A stretch of DNA of 64,000 bases from Saprospiraceae bacterium (lineage in GTDB: Bacteria; Bacteroidota; Bacteroidia; Chitinophagales; Saprospiraceae), in the NCBI GenBank assembly GCA_016717265.1, contig JADKFX010000001.1, forward strand, positions 930,001-994,000, in the 5' to 3' direction. The notes under the pieces are model-generated. The model searched no databases. It worked only from the letters and a program-made list of their open reading frames with translations, and was not told the DNA's origin. Numbering within the stretch: the first letter of the stretch is position 1; each line of letters starts with the position of its first letter. Made by a program: the position numbers and the translations under genes. Shown in pieces: positions 18,354 through 26,298 of the stretch.

Positions 18354-19784
18354 TTAATCAAAGATAATTTTAACTAAATTCAACTTTCCATTATTTTCAC
18401 TGGGTACTAATACACTTTGAGCATCTAATTCGATTGCATCTTTAAAGCGTAAATTCAAATTTTTATAACTCGTATTTAGGATACTCTTTCGAATATGATC
18501 ACCATTTGGTTTTAATAAATATTCTGAAACTGTTCCTTCCGAACTGATCGCATCATTAAATAATATTCGCAAAATAGCATTTGTGCGGAAAATAAAAAAC
18601 GAACTAAATAAACCCTCGTCATCTTGAGAATATTGACGTTTATGAAGGACTCTGTCCCAATTCAATTTGCCATTTTTATCAAAAGAAGCAATTACAATAT
18701 CATCAAAATAATAATCAAACCATTTTGATGCATACGCTCCTGTTGGATCTGAAGAACTAAAATAAGGACGTCTGCTTAATTCTTTTGTATTTTCATAAAA
18801 AATCAAACAGCCACTATCTTTGCTAAATTCAATTTGACGGGTATTCAATTCACTATTTGATAAAATCGATTTTTTACTATTTCCATTCCACTCTTTTAAT
18901 AATTCAGTGCTAAATGGAACAAAGGCCGGTTCAGATAAACTATAATCTGGTTTCAAATAGCAAATTACATATCCTTTTGGCGTTTGATTATTTTTATCTG
19001 AATACAATCCGCCAATACTTAAATATTTTGTTACATCATCAATTTTCGCATAACCATTCATAAAATAGATATCTTCAAAAGGCAGGATGACATTCGGAAA
19101 TTTAATTCCTAGTAAGTCAATTTTACTAACGATCGTTTGGTTTTTTTTCTTGCTGAATGTGGATTCATTGAGTCTTCCAAATACATAAATAATTCCTTCA
19201 TTGCTAAGTTCTACTTCGTGAATACTGATATTATCATCTTTAGCAATTTTAGCCAGACTGATGGCATAGTAAACGGAGTCTTGAAGTCTATTATACAGGA
19301 GTAGATGTTTTTCATTATTCAAATCATTGAAGCCAATGGCAATCCAATTTTTATCAGTGGAATTCTGAATTTTTAAATTTTCATTTATAGAAACAGTAAC
19401 ACCTTCAAAAAGAGGCCGATGATTCAGAATTTCAGCTTGAGCATTATAGGTAATTTTATTTAAATTGTATTCTTCATCAGTTTTTGAAACATAAAAAATA
19501 TCGATGTCATTTTGATTTTCGAAGAAATCCAGGAGTCTCCATTTTTTTCCTGGTAATTCAATATTTTTTTCTATACTCCATTCAAAATTTTGGAAAAGTG
19601 TTTGAAAACTAATTTTAAATGACTTATCTCTTAATAAAGAAAAGCTGCCATTTGGATGTGCAAGTACAAAATATGAAAAATCATTTTTGATAGATATATC
19701 GGGCGAGATTAAAATGGATTGTGTTGATAATCTCGTTAAGATGAAGAGTGAAAGGACTATAAAAGAAATTTTCTTGATAGGCAT
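18354..19784 (-). CDS. secreted protein of unknown function
   Basis: 476 residues from the ATG at 19784, which gives a clean signal peptide (MPIKKISFIVLSLFILT, cleavage near RLSTQS). A longer frame back to 19841 would overlap the divergent ftcD and add a polar lead, so it is less likely. The mature protein is rich in beta-type repeats of the form GxxxVFGRLNES and DxxSIHEVELSNEGIIYVFG, reminiscent of WD40/PQQ-like or Kelch-like beta-propellers, but I cannot assign a family. No sorting domain at the C-terminus (ends NGKLNLVKIIFD). Confidence 0.6.
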   Translation of the reverse strand: MPIKKISFIVLSLFILTRLSTQSILISPDISIKNDFSYFVLAHPNGSFSLLRDKSFKISFQTLFQNFEWSIEKNIELPGKKWRLLDFFENQNDIDIFYVSKTDEEYNLNKITYNAQAEILNHRPLFEGVTVSINENLKIQNSTDKNWIAIGFNDLNNEKHLLLYNRLQDSVYYAISLAKIAKDDNISIHEVELSNEGIIYVFGRLNESTFSKKKNQTIVSKIDLLGIKFPNVILPFEDIYFMNGYAKIDDVTKYLSIGGLYSDKNNQTPKGYVICYLKPDYSLSEPAFVPFSTELLKEWNGNSKKSILSNSELNTRQIEFSKDSGCLIFYENTKELSRRPYFSSSDPTGAYASKWFDYYFDDIVIASFDKNGKLNWDRVLHKRQYSQDDEGLFSSFFIFRTNAILRILFNDAISSEGTVSEYLLKPNGDHIRKSILNTSYKNLNLRFKDAIELDAQSVLVPSENNGKLNLVKIIFD

Positions 19785-19829
19785 ATTAAAAAATAAGCGA
19801 TTATTTTCGCACATAATTACGAAGAACGA

Positions 19830-21518
19830 ATGAAAGCTCAAAGAATTATTGAATGTGTACCCAATTTTAGTGAGGGTAGAAACGAATTAATTATTCAAGC
19901 CATTGCTTCCGAAATAGAACGAACGGAAGGTGTTAAACTATTGCATGTGGACCCAGGGAAATCGACCAATCGGACAGTAATTAGTTTCGCAGGTGAGCCA
20001 GAAGCTGTGATTGAAGCTGCTTTTAGGGCTATTTCAATGGCAGCTCAGAAGATCGATATGCGAACCCATCAAGGCGCTCATCCCAGGATGGGAGCTACCG
20101 ATGTTTGTCCTTTAATACCAATTTCAGGAATCAGTATGGAAGAAACCATAGGATATGCCAAAAAATTAGCAGAACGCGTCGGGGATGCATTGGAAATACC
20201 TGTATACTTATATGAAGCTTCAGCTACTGTAGATGCCCGCAGAAATTTAGCCGATATTCGCAGTGGAGAATATGAAGGTTTTGAAGAAAAGATGAAGCTT
20301 CCGGAGTGGCAACCTGATTTTGGTCCTGTAAAATTTAATCAACAGGCAGGTGCTACGGTTATTGGTGCGCGGGATTTTTTAATTGCTTACAATGTAAATC
20401 TGAATACCAAATCTGTAAAACTGGCCAACGAAATTGCCTTTGATATTCGAGAAAATGGTCGCCCGGTAAAGGATTTAATTACCGGAAAATTAGTAAAAAA
20501 TGAGGCTGGAGAAATAGTTCGAAGTCCGGGAAGCTGTAAAGCATTAAAAGCAATTGGATGGTATATTGAGGAATATGGATTGGCACAAGTTTCTATGAAT
20601 CTTACCAATATGAATGAAACTCCATTGCATATTGCATTTGAAGCATGCAGAAAAGCTGCTGAAACCTATGGTTTGTTAGTAACCGGTTCAGAATTGGTAG
20701 GCTTGGTACCAAAGCGGGCATTGATTGAAGCGGGTCAATATTTTTTAAGAAAACAACAAAGATCATTGGGGATCAGTGAAAAAGAATGCATTCAATTGGC
20801 CATTCAATCTTTAGGATTAAATGCTTTATCTACATTTGATCCGCAGAAAAGAATTATAGAGTATATGCTAGAAGAAAAATCAACTAAACTTATAAATTTA
20901 AGCCTTCTTGACTTTGCAGAAGAAACGGCTTCGGAAAGCCCAGCTCCAGGAGGTGGCTCTGTATCGGCTGCTGTTGGAGCATTCGGCGCTTCTTTAGGAG
21001 CTATGGTGGCAAATTTGACTGCCCATAAAAAAGGTTATGAAGATCAATTTGAATTCTTTTCAGAAACCGCTTTAAAAACCCAAGCTAAAATCGCGGAATT
21101 ATTATATTTAGTAGATGAAGATACAAAAGCTTTTAATGCGATTATGGATGCATTTCGATTGCCAAAATCAAGTCTTGAAGAAAAAGCAAATCGGAAGAAG
21201 GCGATTCGGAAAGCAAATCTTTATGCAATTGAAATTCCTTTAAAAACAATGGAAGTTGCAGCATCTTGTGTACCTTACATGAAGGCCATGGCGGAGCGCG
21301 GTAATCCAAATTCAATAAGCGATGCTGGTGTTGGTGCAATTTGTATTCAGGCTGCTGTATGCGGGGCTGGGTTAAATGTCCAGATAAATGCAGCTGGATT
21401 AGAAGATGGAGATAAAAAATCAAAATATTTGGAAAAGGCATTAAAAATTGAATTGGAAACGATTGCTGAAGTTCAAAAAATTCTCATTTATATTAAAAAT
21501 AGCATTCAAACAAAATAA
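19830..21518 (+). CDS. ftcD: bifunctional glutamate formimidoyltransferase / formimidoyl-THF cyclodeaminase
   Basis: 562 residues, a full-length fusion. The transferase N-terminal domain opens IIECVPNFSEGRNE and contains HQGAHPRMGATDVCPLIP (about residues 75-95); its C-terminal subdomain runs to about residue 320. The cyclodeaminase (about residues 350-555) starts LLDFAEETASESPAPGGG, the family signature. It moves the formimino group from N-formimino-glutamate (histidine breakdown) to tetrahydrofolate and releases ammonia to give methenyl-THF. hutH, hutU and hutI are not in this window. A sugar permease follows after 33 bp, an unexpected partner. Confidence 0.95.
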   Translation: MKAQRIIECVPNFSEGRNELIIQAIASEIERTEGVKLLHVDPGKSTNRTVISFAGEPEAVIEAAFRAISMAAQKIDMRTHQGAHPRMGATDVCPLIPISGISMEETIGYAKKLAERVGDALEIPVYLYEASATVDARRNLADIRSGEYEGFEEKMKLPEWQPDFGPVKFNQQAGATVIGARDFLIAYNVNLNTKSVKLANEIAFDIRENGRPVKDLITGKLVKNEAGEIVRSPGSCKALKAIGWYIEEYGLAQVSMNLTNMNETPLHIAFEACRKAAETYGLLVTGSELVGLVPKRALIEAGQYFLRKQQRSLGISEKECIQLAIQSLGLNALSTFDPQKRIIEYMLEEKSTKLINLSLLDFAEETASESPAPGGGSVSAAVGAFGASLGAMVANLTAHKKGYEDQFEFFSETALKTQAKIAELLYLVDEDTKAFNAIMDAFRLPKSSLEEKANRKKAIRKANLYAIEIPLKTMEVAASCVPYMKAMAERGNPNSISDAGVGAICIQAAVCGAGLNVQINAAGLEDGDKKSKYLEKALKIELETIAEVQKILIYIKNSIQTK

Positions 21519-21551
21519 GTAGATTTAAACTTCTTAAACGAAAACAAACAA

Positions 21552-23228
21552 ATGAATCAAACCACTAAAATTCAAACAAATTATGGGGCTTTAAGTACCC
21601 TAATAACGGTATTTTTTTTCTGGGGATTTATTGCATCCGGAAATGGTGTATTTATACCTTTTTGTAAAAATTATTTTAGCCTGGATCAATTTCAAAGTCA
21701 GTTAGTTGACTTTGCTTTTTATGGTGCCTATTATATTGGTGCGTTATTTTTATTCGTCTTTAGTGCATTTAAATCAAAAGATCTGGTTTCAAGCTGGGGA
21801 TATAAAAAAAGTATTGTTTATGGATTGTTATTTTCATTGTTGGGTGCCATTGCCATGATTATTTCTGTTAAAACCGGATCAAAAGAAAACGGTTTTGTGT
21901 TTTTTCTGATTTCATTTTTCATTTTAGCCCTTGGTTTTTCATTACAACAAACTGCTGCCAATCCTTTTGCTATTACATTAGGCGATCCTTCTACAGGATC
22001 CCATCGGGTAAATTTAGGGGGAGGTATTAATTCCTTTGGCACAGCGATTGGCCCTATAGTAGTGGCACTTGCATTATTTGGCGCCACACATTACGATGAT
22101 ACAGCAATCCAATCTTTAAGTTTAGATCGGGTGACTGGTTTATATATGGGTGTCGGACTCTTATTTTTAATGGCGGCCTTATTGTTTGCTTTTTCTAAAA
22201 AAGTTCCGGATGGAATTAATCTTGCAGTCATTGAACCGGAACGCAAAGCAGTAATAACCATGGTTTTGATCACCATTGGATTAATTGCTTGCTTTGTGCC
22301 TGTATTTAATAGTTATCGAAATGTTTCTGATACCATTTCAGCGGAAGCATTGCAAGCTATCGAATGGAAACGAATGATCTGGTTGATTTTGGCTTTGTTA
22401 GTCGTTATCATTGGCTTATCCTATGCATATTTAAGATCGCGAAAAAACACAATAGGTTGGGGTGCGTTACAATATCCGCAATTGATTTTAGGGATGTTTG
22501 CCATTTTTGTATATGTAGGCGTGGAAGTGACCATCCAAAGTAATCTGGGTGGATTGCTTAAAACACCCGCGTATGGGAGTTTGCAGACTTCGGCTATTAC
22601 ACCTTATATTTCCATGTTTTGGGGTAGTTTAATGATCGGCAGATGGACTGGTGCAATTCCGGTTTTTAATCCGGGATCAACCTGGAAGCGTATCCTAATG
22701 ATCCTAATACCCTTACTGGCATTCGGCATTGTAATTTTAGTCAATACGATAGCTGCTAAAGATATGAGTCCGTTATATTATTATGGATTTTGTGTAGTCG
22801 TTTTAATTTTTGCATTTTTTCTTGCTGGAGATAAACCCGTATTTACATTGATGCTGTTTAGTTCTTTAGCTATGGTGTCTATGATTATTGGATTAATGAC
22901 AACAGGTACTATTTCTATCTATGCATTTCTTAGCGGTGGTTTGTTTTGTTCAATTATGTGGCCCTGTATTTTTTCTTTATCCATTGCTGGATTGGGTAAA
23001 TATGAAACGCAAGGTGCAGCATTTTTGATTATGATGATTTTAGGAGGAGCTATCATTCCACCACTTCAAGGTAAATTAGCCGATCTGGCAAGTGTAGGTA
23101 TTCATAAATCATATTGGATAACGGTTGTGTGTTTTGCTTATTTAACATTTTTCGCATGGGCTGTTAAATCTATTTTAAGAAAACAAGGAATTGATTATGA
23201 TCAACAAATTAGCAGCAGCCATTCATAG
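21552..23228 (+). CDS. FucP/GluP-family MFS sugar permease
   Basis: 558 residues with about 12 membrane helices, a major-facilitator of the FHS (fucose/glucose-galactose:H+ symporter) group: FFFWGFIASGNGVFIPFCKNYF at the N-terminus, then GFSLQQTAANPFAITLGDP, the counterpart of the NPxxxxLG motif. It is longer than E. coli FucP (438), mainly because of an extended central loop and extra helices around residues 215-310. Probable substrate: a hexose or fucose taken up through the inner membrane. The close ftcD neighbour (33 bp) suggests joint transcription, though no metabolic link is obvious. Confidence 0.87.
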   Translation: MNQTTKIQTNYGALSTLITVFFFWGFIASGNGVFIPFCKNYFSLDQFQSQLVDFAFYGAYYIGALFLFVFSAFKSKDLVSSWGYKKSIVYGLLFSLLGAIAMIISVKTGSKENGFVFFLISFFILALGFSLQQTAANPFAITLGDPSTGSHRVNLGGGINSFGTAIGPIVVALALFGATHYDDTAIQSLSLDRVTGLYMGVGLLFLMAALLFAFSKKVPDGINLAVIEPERKAVITMVLITIGLIACFVPVFNSYRNVSDTISAEALQAIEWKRMIWLILALLVVIIGLSYAYLRSRKNTIGWGALQYPQLILGMFAIFVYVGVEVTIQSNLGGLLKTPAYGSLQTSAITPYISMFWGSLMIGRWTGAIPVFNPGSTWKRILMILIPLLAFGIVILVNTIAAKDMSPLYYYGFCVVVLIFAFFLAGDKPVFTLMLFSSLAMVSMIIGLMTTGTISIYAFLSGGLFCSIMWPCIFSLSIAGLGKYETQGAAFLIMMILGGAIIPPLQGKLADLASVGIHKSYWITVVCFAYLTFFAWAVKSILRKQGIDYDQQISSSHS

Positions 23229-23263
23229 GAAATTCATACCTTTAAGGCAATAAAATAGTTTAT

Positions 23264-24271
23264 ATGAAAATGATCGTTCGACTTTTTTTACTACTTACCT
23301 GTAGTTCTTTATTTGGTCAAAATCCGGTACAATCTTTAAAGGTAGCTAATAAAGACCTTTACAATCTATCAGATAGTTTACAAATGATTGAGCAATTATT
23401 AAGTAATGGCCGAATAGATACCGCAAGTTTTATAGAGCTGAATGCAGAAATTCTTAATCAATTAAGTGCTTTGGCATATTCAAATTTTGACAATTATGCA
23501 CGTGCTGAATATTTTAATCCCGCAGAAAGTTCCGACCAAAGTATGGGCGAAAATACAGGTGAATTGTCATTTAATATGGATAGCATACCGGAAGAAAATC
23601 AAACTACGGAGATGCCAGAATTTACGCCTCCTTCAAATCCAATTAATTTAATTACCGGCGCAGGAAGAAGAACTAGTTTTAAATTGCGATATGGCTTATT
23701 TTGGAATGGCTTAGCAGAAAATAATACAGTAGCATCTGTAAGTTATCCAGAATTTAAAATTGGGAAATCATTTAATTGGTTTGGTGAGTTTGATATTTTA
23801 TTACAAACCAAATTGGGTAAAAACAGAGGTCCATTTTCAATATATTATGGTATTGGCTTCGACCGTAGACATTTTACACAGGATGGAAAGGTACAAGTGC
23901 TCAGTTTGCAAAATGATTTACCAACTTTTAATTTGATTGATAGTATTGAAACCTCAACATTGCATATCGGGTATTTTAAATTTCCAGTAGGGTTGCAGTA
24001 TAAAGGAAAATCATTTGTATTCAATGTTGGAGCTTATTTTGGTTTTTTAACGCAACATGAACAATCCTTAGAATACAAAACACCCTTAGGCGAAGAAGCA
24101 GAATTATTTTTGGATAAGAATTATAACTTTGAGAAAACAATGTATGGCGTGAGTGCATCGATTGGTTATAAAAGAGTTCATTTGGCATTTAATTATGATT
24201 TAAGTAAACTTTTTAAAAATTCTGATATCTATGATTACAATCCCTGGAGAGTTGGAATTATGATATTTTAG
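23264..24271 (+). CDS. probable outer-membrane beta-barrel protein
   Basis: 335 residues: signal peptide (hydrophobic residues 5-15, ending SLFGQNP), a polar acidic N-terminal third, then from about residue 130 a series of amphipathic beta strands with alternating aromatic residues (TSFKLRYGLFWNGL, FSIYYGIGFDRRHF, HIGYFKFPVGLQYKG, SFVFNVGAYFGFL, MYGVSASIGYKRVHLAFNY). It ends in Phe (VGIMIF), as expected of barrels assembled by BamA. Resembles the PorT-like OMP_b-brl_2 class but family identity is unproven. Third in the run ftcD, permease, barrel, with 35 bp spacing. Confidence 0.7.
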   Translation: MKMIVRLFLLLTCSSLFGQNPVQSLKVANKDLYNLSDSLQMIEQLLSNGRIDTASFIELNAEILNQLSALAYSNFDNYARAEYFNPAESSDQSMGENTGELSFNMDSIPEENQTTEMPEFTPPSNPINLITGAGRRTSFKLRYGLFWNGLAENNTVASVSYPEFKIGKSFNWFGEFDILLQTKLGKNRGPFSIYYGIGFDRRHFTQDGKVQVLSLQNDLPTFNLIDSIETSTLHIGYFKFPVGLQYKGKSFVFNVGAYFGFLTQHEQSLEYKTPLGEEAELFLDKNYNFEKTMYGVSASIGYKRVHLAFNYDLSKLFKNSDIYDYNPWRVGIMIF

Positions 24272-24556
24272 TTATTACAATTGGAATATCGAATGCGTAT
24301 TAGATGCAATTTTAGAATTGTATTTCCAAAGTATATATAGTCATAGTACTTTTCTAAAGAATTTCGTTTTTTTTAATTTTCTTATTAATTTAGATCAGGA
24401 ATTTCTTTCATCTGATTTTATGGATTGTTTTATTTATCCTTTTCAAGGAATCAAAATAAATAGAATGTAATTGAATGATTCATATCATTTGTTTTCATGA
24501 TTCGGATCAACGTAATTGTGTTATTTAATTTGAAATCTTGTGGAAAATATGAATTT

Positions 24557-25042
24557 ATGATTAAAGAAGTTGAAGGCGATATCTTATTAAGTAAAGCCGA
24601 TGCGATAGCACATGGTGTTGCGCCAATGGATCATTTTGATAGCGGGCTTGCATTAAGTATGCGGGAGAACTATCCATCTATGTATAAGGATTTTAGGCAT
24701 TTTTGTCAAACCTTTCATCCGAAGCCAGGTGAAGTATGGTATTGGCGAAGTGCAGATCAGCATAAAATTTTTAATTTGATGACACAAGAAGCGCCACAAA
24801 GCGCATCTGGCCATCCAGGCAAAGCCTCCGTTGTTTCTTTACGACATTGTTTAAAAAATCTTGTAAAACAACTTGAAGTTGAGCAAATAAAGAGTTTAGC
24901 AATTAGCAAATTATCAACAGGTGTTGGTGGATTAGATTGGAAAGAAGTTAGACCAATCCTTGAAGAAATTCTGGGTCCCATTGATATCCCTGTTTTTGTA
25001 TACAGTACTTATAAAAAGGATTTTGCTGCAATTGAACTTTAA
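24557..25042 (+). CDS. macro-domain protein
   Basis: 161 residues from the ATG at 24557; an earlier Met at 24497 would add an unconserved lead. It is a stand-alone macro domain: MIKEVEGDILLSKADAIAHG, the ligand loop VAPMDHFDSGLALSM, and LAISKLSTGVGGLDWKEVRP, which is the segment seen in TARG1/DarG-like macro domains. Such proteins bind ADP-ribose and some remove ADP-ribose from proteins or DNA. No DarT-like partner toxin is adjacent, so cognate function is open. A strong hairpin at 25081-25119 follows. Confidence 0.85.
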   Translation: MIKEVEGDILLSKADAIAHGVAPMDHFDSGLALSMRENYPSMYKDFRHFCQTFHPKPGEVWYWRSADQHKIFNLMTQEAPQSASGHPGKASVVSLRHCLKNLVKQLEVEQIKSLAISKLSTGVGGLDWKEVRPILEEILGPIDIPVFVYSTYKKDFAAIEL

Positions 25043-25080
25043 TTTTTTGCAGTTTGATCATCATTTTTAAATAATTTGAT

Positions 25081-25119
25081 AAGAATTCCAGGTTTATTTT
25101 AATAAAATCTGGAATTCTT
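25081..25119. terminator. bidirectional hairpin after the macro-domain gene
   Basis: AAGAATTCCAG (25081-25091) and CTGGAATTCTT (25109-25119) are perfect 11-bp complements, and the loop can extend the stem through TTTATT/AATAAA. The T-tract is short, so termination efficiency is uncertain. Confidence 0.6.
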
Positions 25120-25154
25120 TGTCAATTGTCAAATGCGCATTAATTTAGCTTCTG

Positions 25155-25550
25155 ATGAAAAAACCGGAATCGTTTTACGAAAAATTAGCCTATTTATTTT
25201 ATGCAGTCGCGGATGCGGATGGCAATGTTACGGAACGCGAATTGGAAACCTTGCATGAAGAGGTCAATCAGATTTGGAAATCAGTGGATGATCCTGTAGA
25301 TGAGTTCAATACGGATTTAGCATTTGAAATAGAAGCCGTTTTTGAATGGTTAGAAGATAATGATTACTCCTATAAAGATGCTTATAATGAGTTTATAGAT
25401 TACGCTAAGGAACATAAGCATTTATTTGATACAGAAACGCAATCCAAAATTCGACATACCTGTAATGGTATCGCCAGTGTTTTTAAGAGTATCAATCACA
25501 AAGAAGAAAATCTACTTCATAAATTGGATGATTTTTTAAATACTTTATAA
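25155..25550 (+). CDS. small acidic TerB-like protein
   Basis: 131 residues, helical and acidic, without signal peptide. The stretch LFYAVADADGNVTERELETL near residue 12 resembles the TerB/YebE-type helical domain, where an Asp/Glu pair binds metal; the rest (TDLAFEIEAVFEWLEDNDYS and an amphipathic C-terminus) agrees with a single TerB-like helix bundle. TerB proteins are linked to tellurite and envelope-stress systems, but no other ter gene is nearby. It sits 112 bp after the macro-domain gene, separated by a hairpin. Confidence 0.6.
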   Translation: MKKPESFYEKLAYLFYAVADADGNVTERELETLHEEVNQIWKSVDDPVDEFNTDLAFEIEAVFEWLEDNDYSYKDAYNEFIDYAKEHKHLFDTETQSKIRHTCNGIASVFKSINHKEENLLHKLDDFLNTL

Positions 25551-25792
25551 TAAGTATCCTTTCATTTATTTCATTTTTTGTTTAATGGGTTCTTTAAGGA
25601 ACCATGGAGTGTCGGTATATTCGACCAATCGAATATTTTTTCTACTTGATTATCAAATCATTAGCGCAGTTTACAAAAAATAAATTTGCAATAGACGAAA
25701 ATACGTTATACATTTGACGAATAAACCGACATTTATATACATATGGGTTTGTGTTGTTAGGTCGCGTAATTGAATTGTAAAAATTTAAATAA

Positions 25793-26134
25793 TTGAAAAT
25801 GTATAGAATTAAACATTTTGAAGGTCATAAAAGCTGGAATTTAGCTCGAAAACTACCTATTTTAGGAATTCGCCTGGTCCAAATTTCTGAATTAGGACTT
25901 TCGTTTTCTAATTTCAAACAATGGAAACACAATTCAACATCTATTGTGAATTTACTAGTGGATGGATTTTTCAGGTTTTCGAAACGGGAGTTTTTTGAAT
26001 TTTCAGAATTATCAAATAATTCATTCTCAACAGCAAAATGGAGGACATATATTGGACAAGATCTGCCGGTACCTTCAACAAAACAGACGTATGATTTCCG
26101 TCAATTTATGAATAGTAACAGCTATAAATTTTAA
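25793..26134 (+). CDS. divergent four-helix-bundle (S23/IVP-type) protein, possibly decaying
   Basis: 113 residues. HFEGHKSWNLARKL matches the start of the S23 four-helix-bundle family (typically FxxLxxWQxAxxL), GFFRFSKREFFEFSELSNNS matches its NIAEGxGRxSxxEFxxFLxIAxGS core, and TYIGQDLPVPSTKQ matches the following YxAxDLGYISEEE. Several hallmark residues are changed (NIAEG has become LLVDG), and the protein ends where most members have about 15 more residues. A hairpin (AACAGCT 26117-26123, AGCTGTT 26134-26140) straddles the stop codon. A -7-like TAAATTTG lies at 25681. Members are found inside 23S rRNA intervening sequences or as free genes; role unknown. Confidence 0.55.
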   Translation: MKMYRIKHFEGHKSWNLARKLPILGIRLVQISELGLSFSNFKQWKHNSTSIVNLLVDGFFRFSKREFFEFSELSNNSFSTAKWRTYIGQDLPVPSTKQTYDFRQFMNSNSYKF

Positions 26135-26298
26135 GCTGTTGATGACCTTTCGTTCGGCAATCTATGATCCTGATTTCAATTTAATTATCGGAAGCATATT
26201 TAGTATAGAAAAGATGGTGTTTAAATATTGATTATGCTTTAGATAGTATTTACGACAAAAAGGATTCTATTAAACCTAAGCAGCCAGAAGCCATTTAA

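Noticed and set aside
26150..26298. Upstream imuB gene remnant
   Set aside because: Only about 28 codons are open before a stop and they do not resemble a Y-family polymerase tail clearly enough to annotate.
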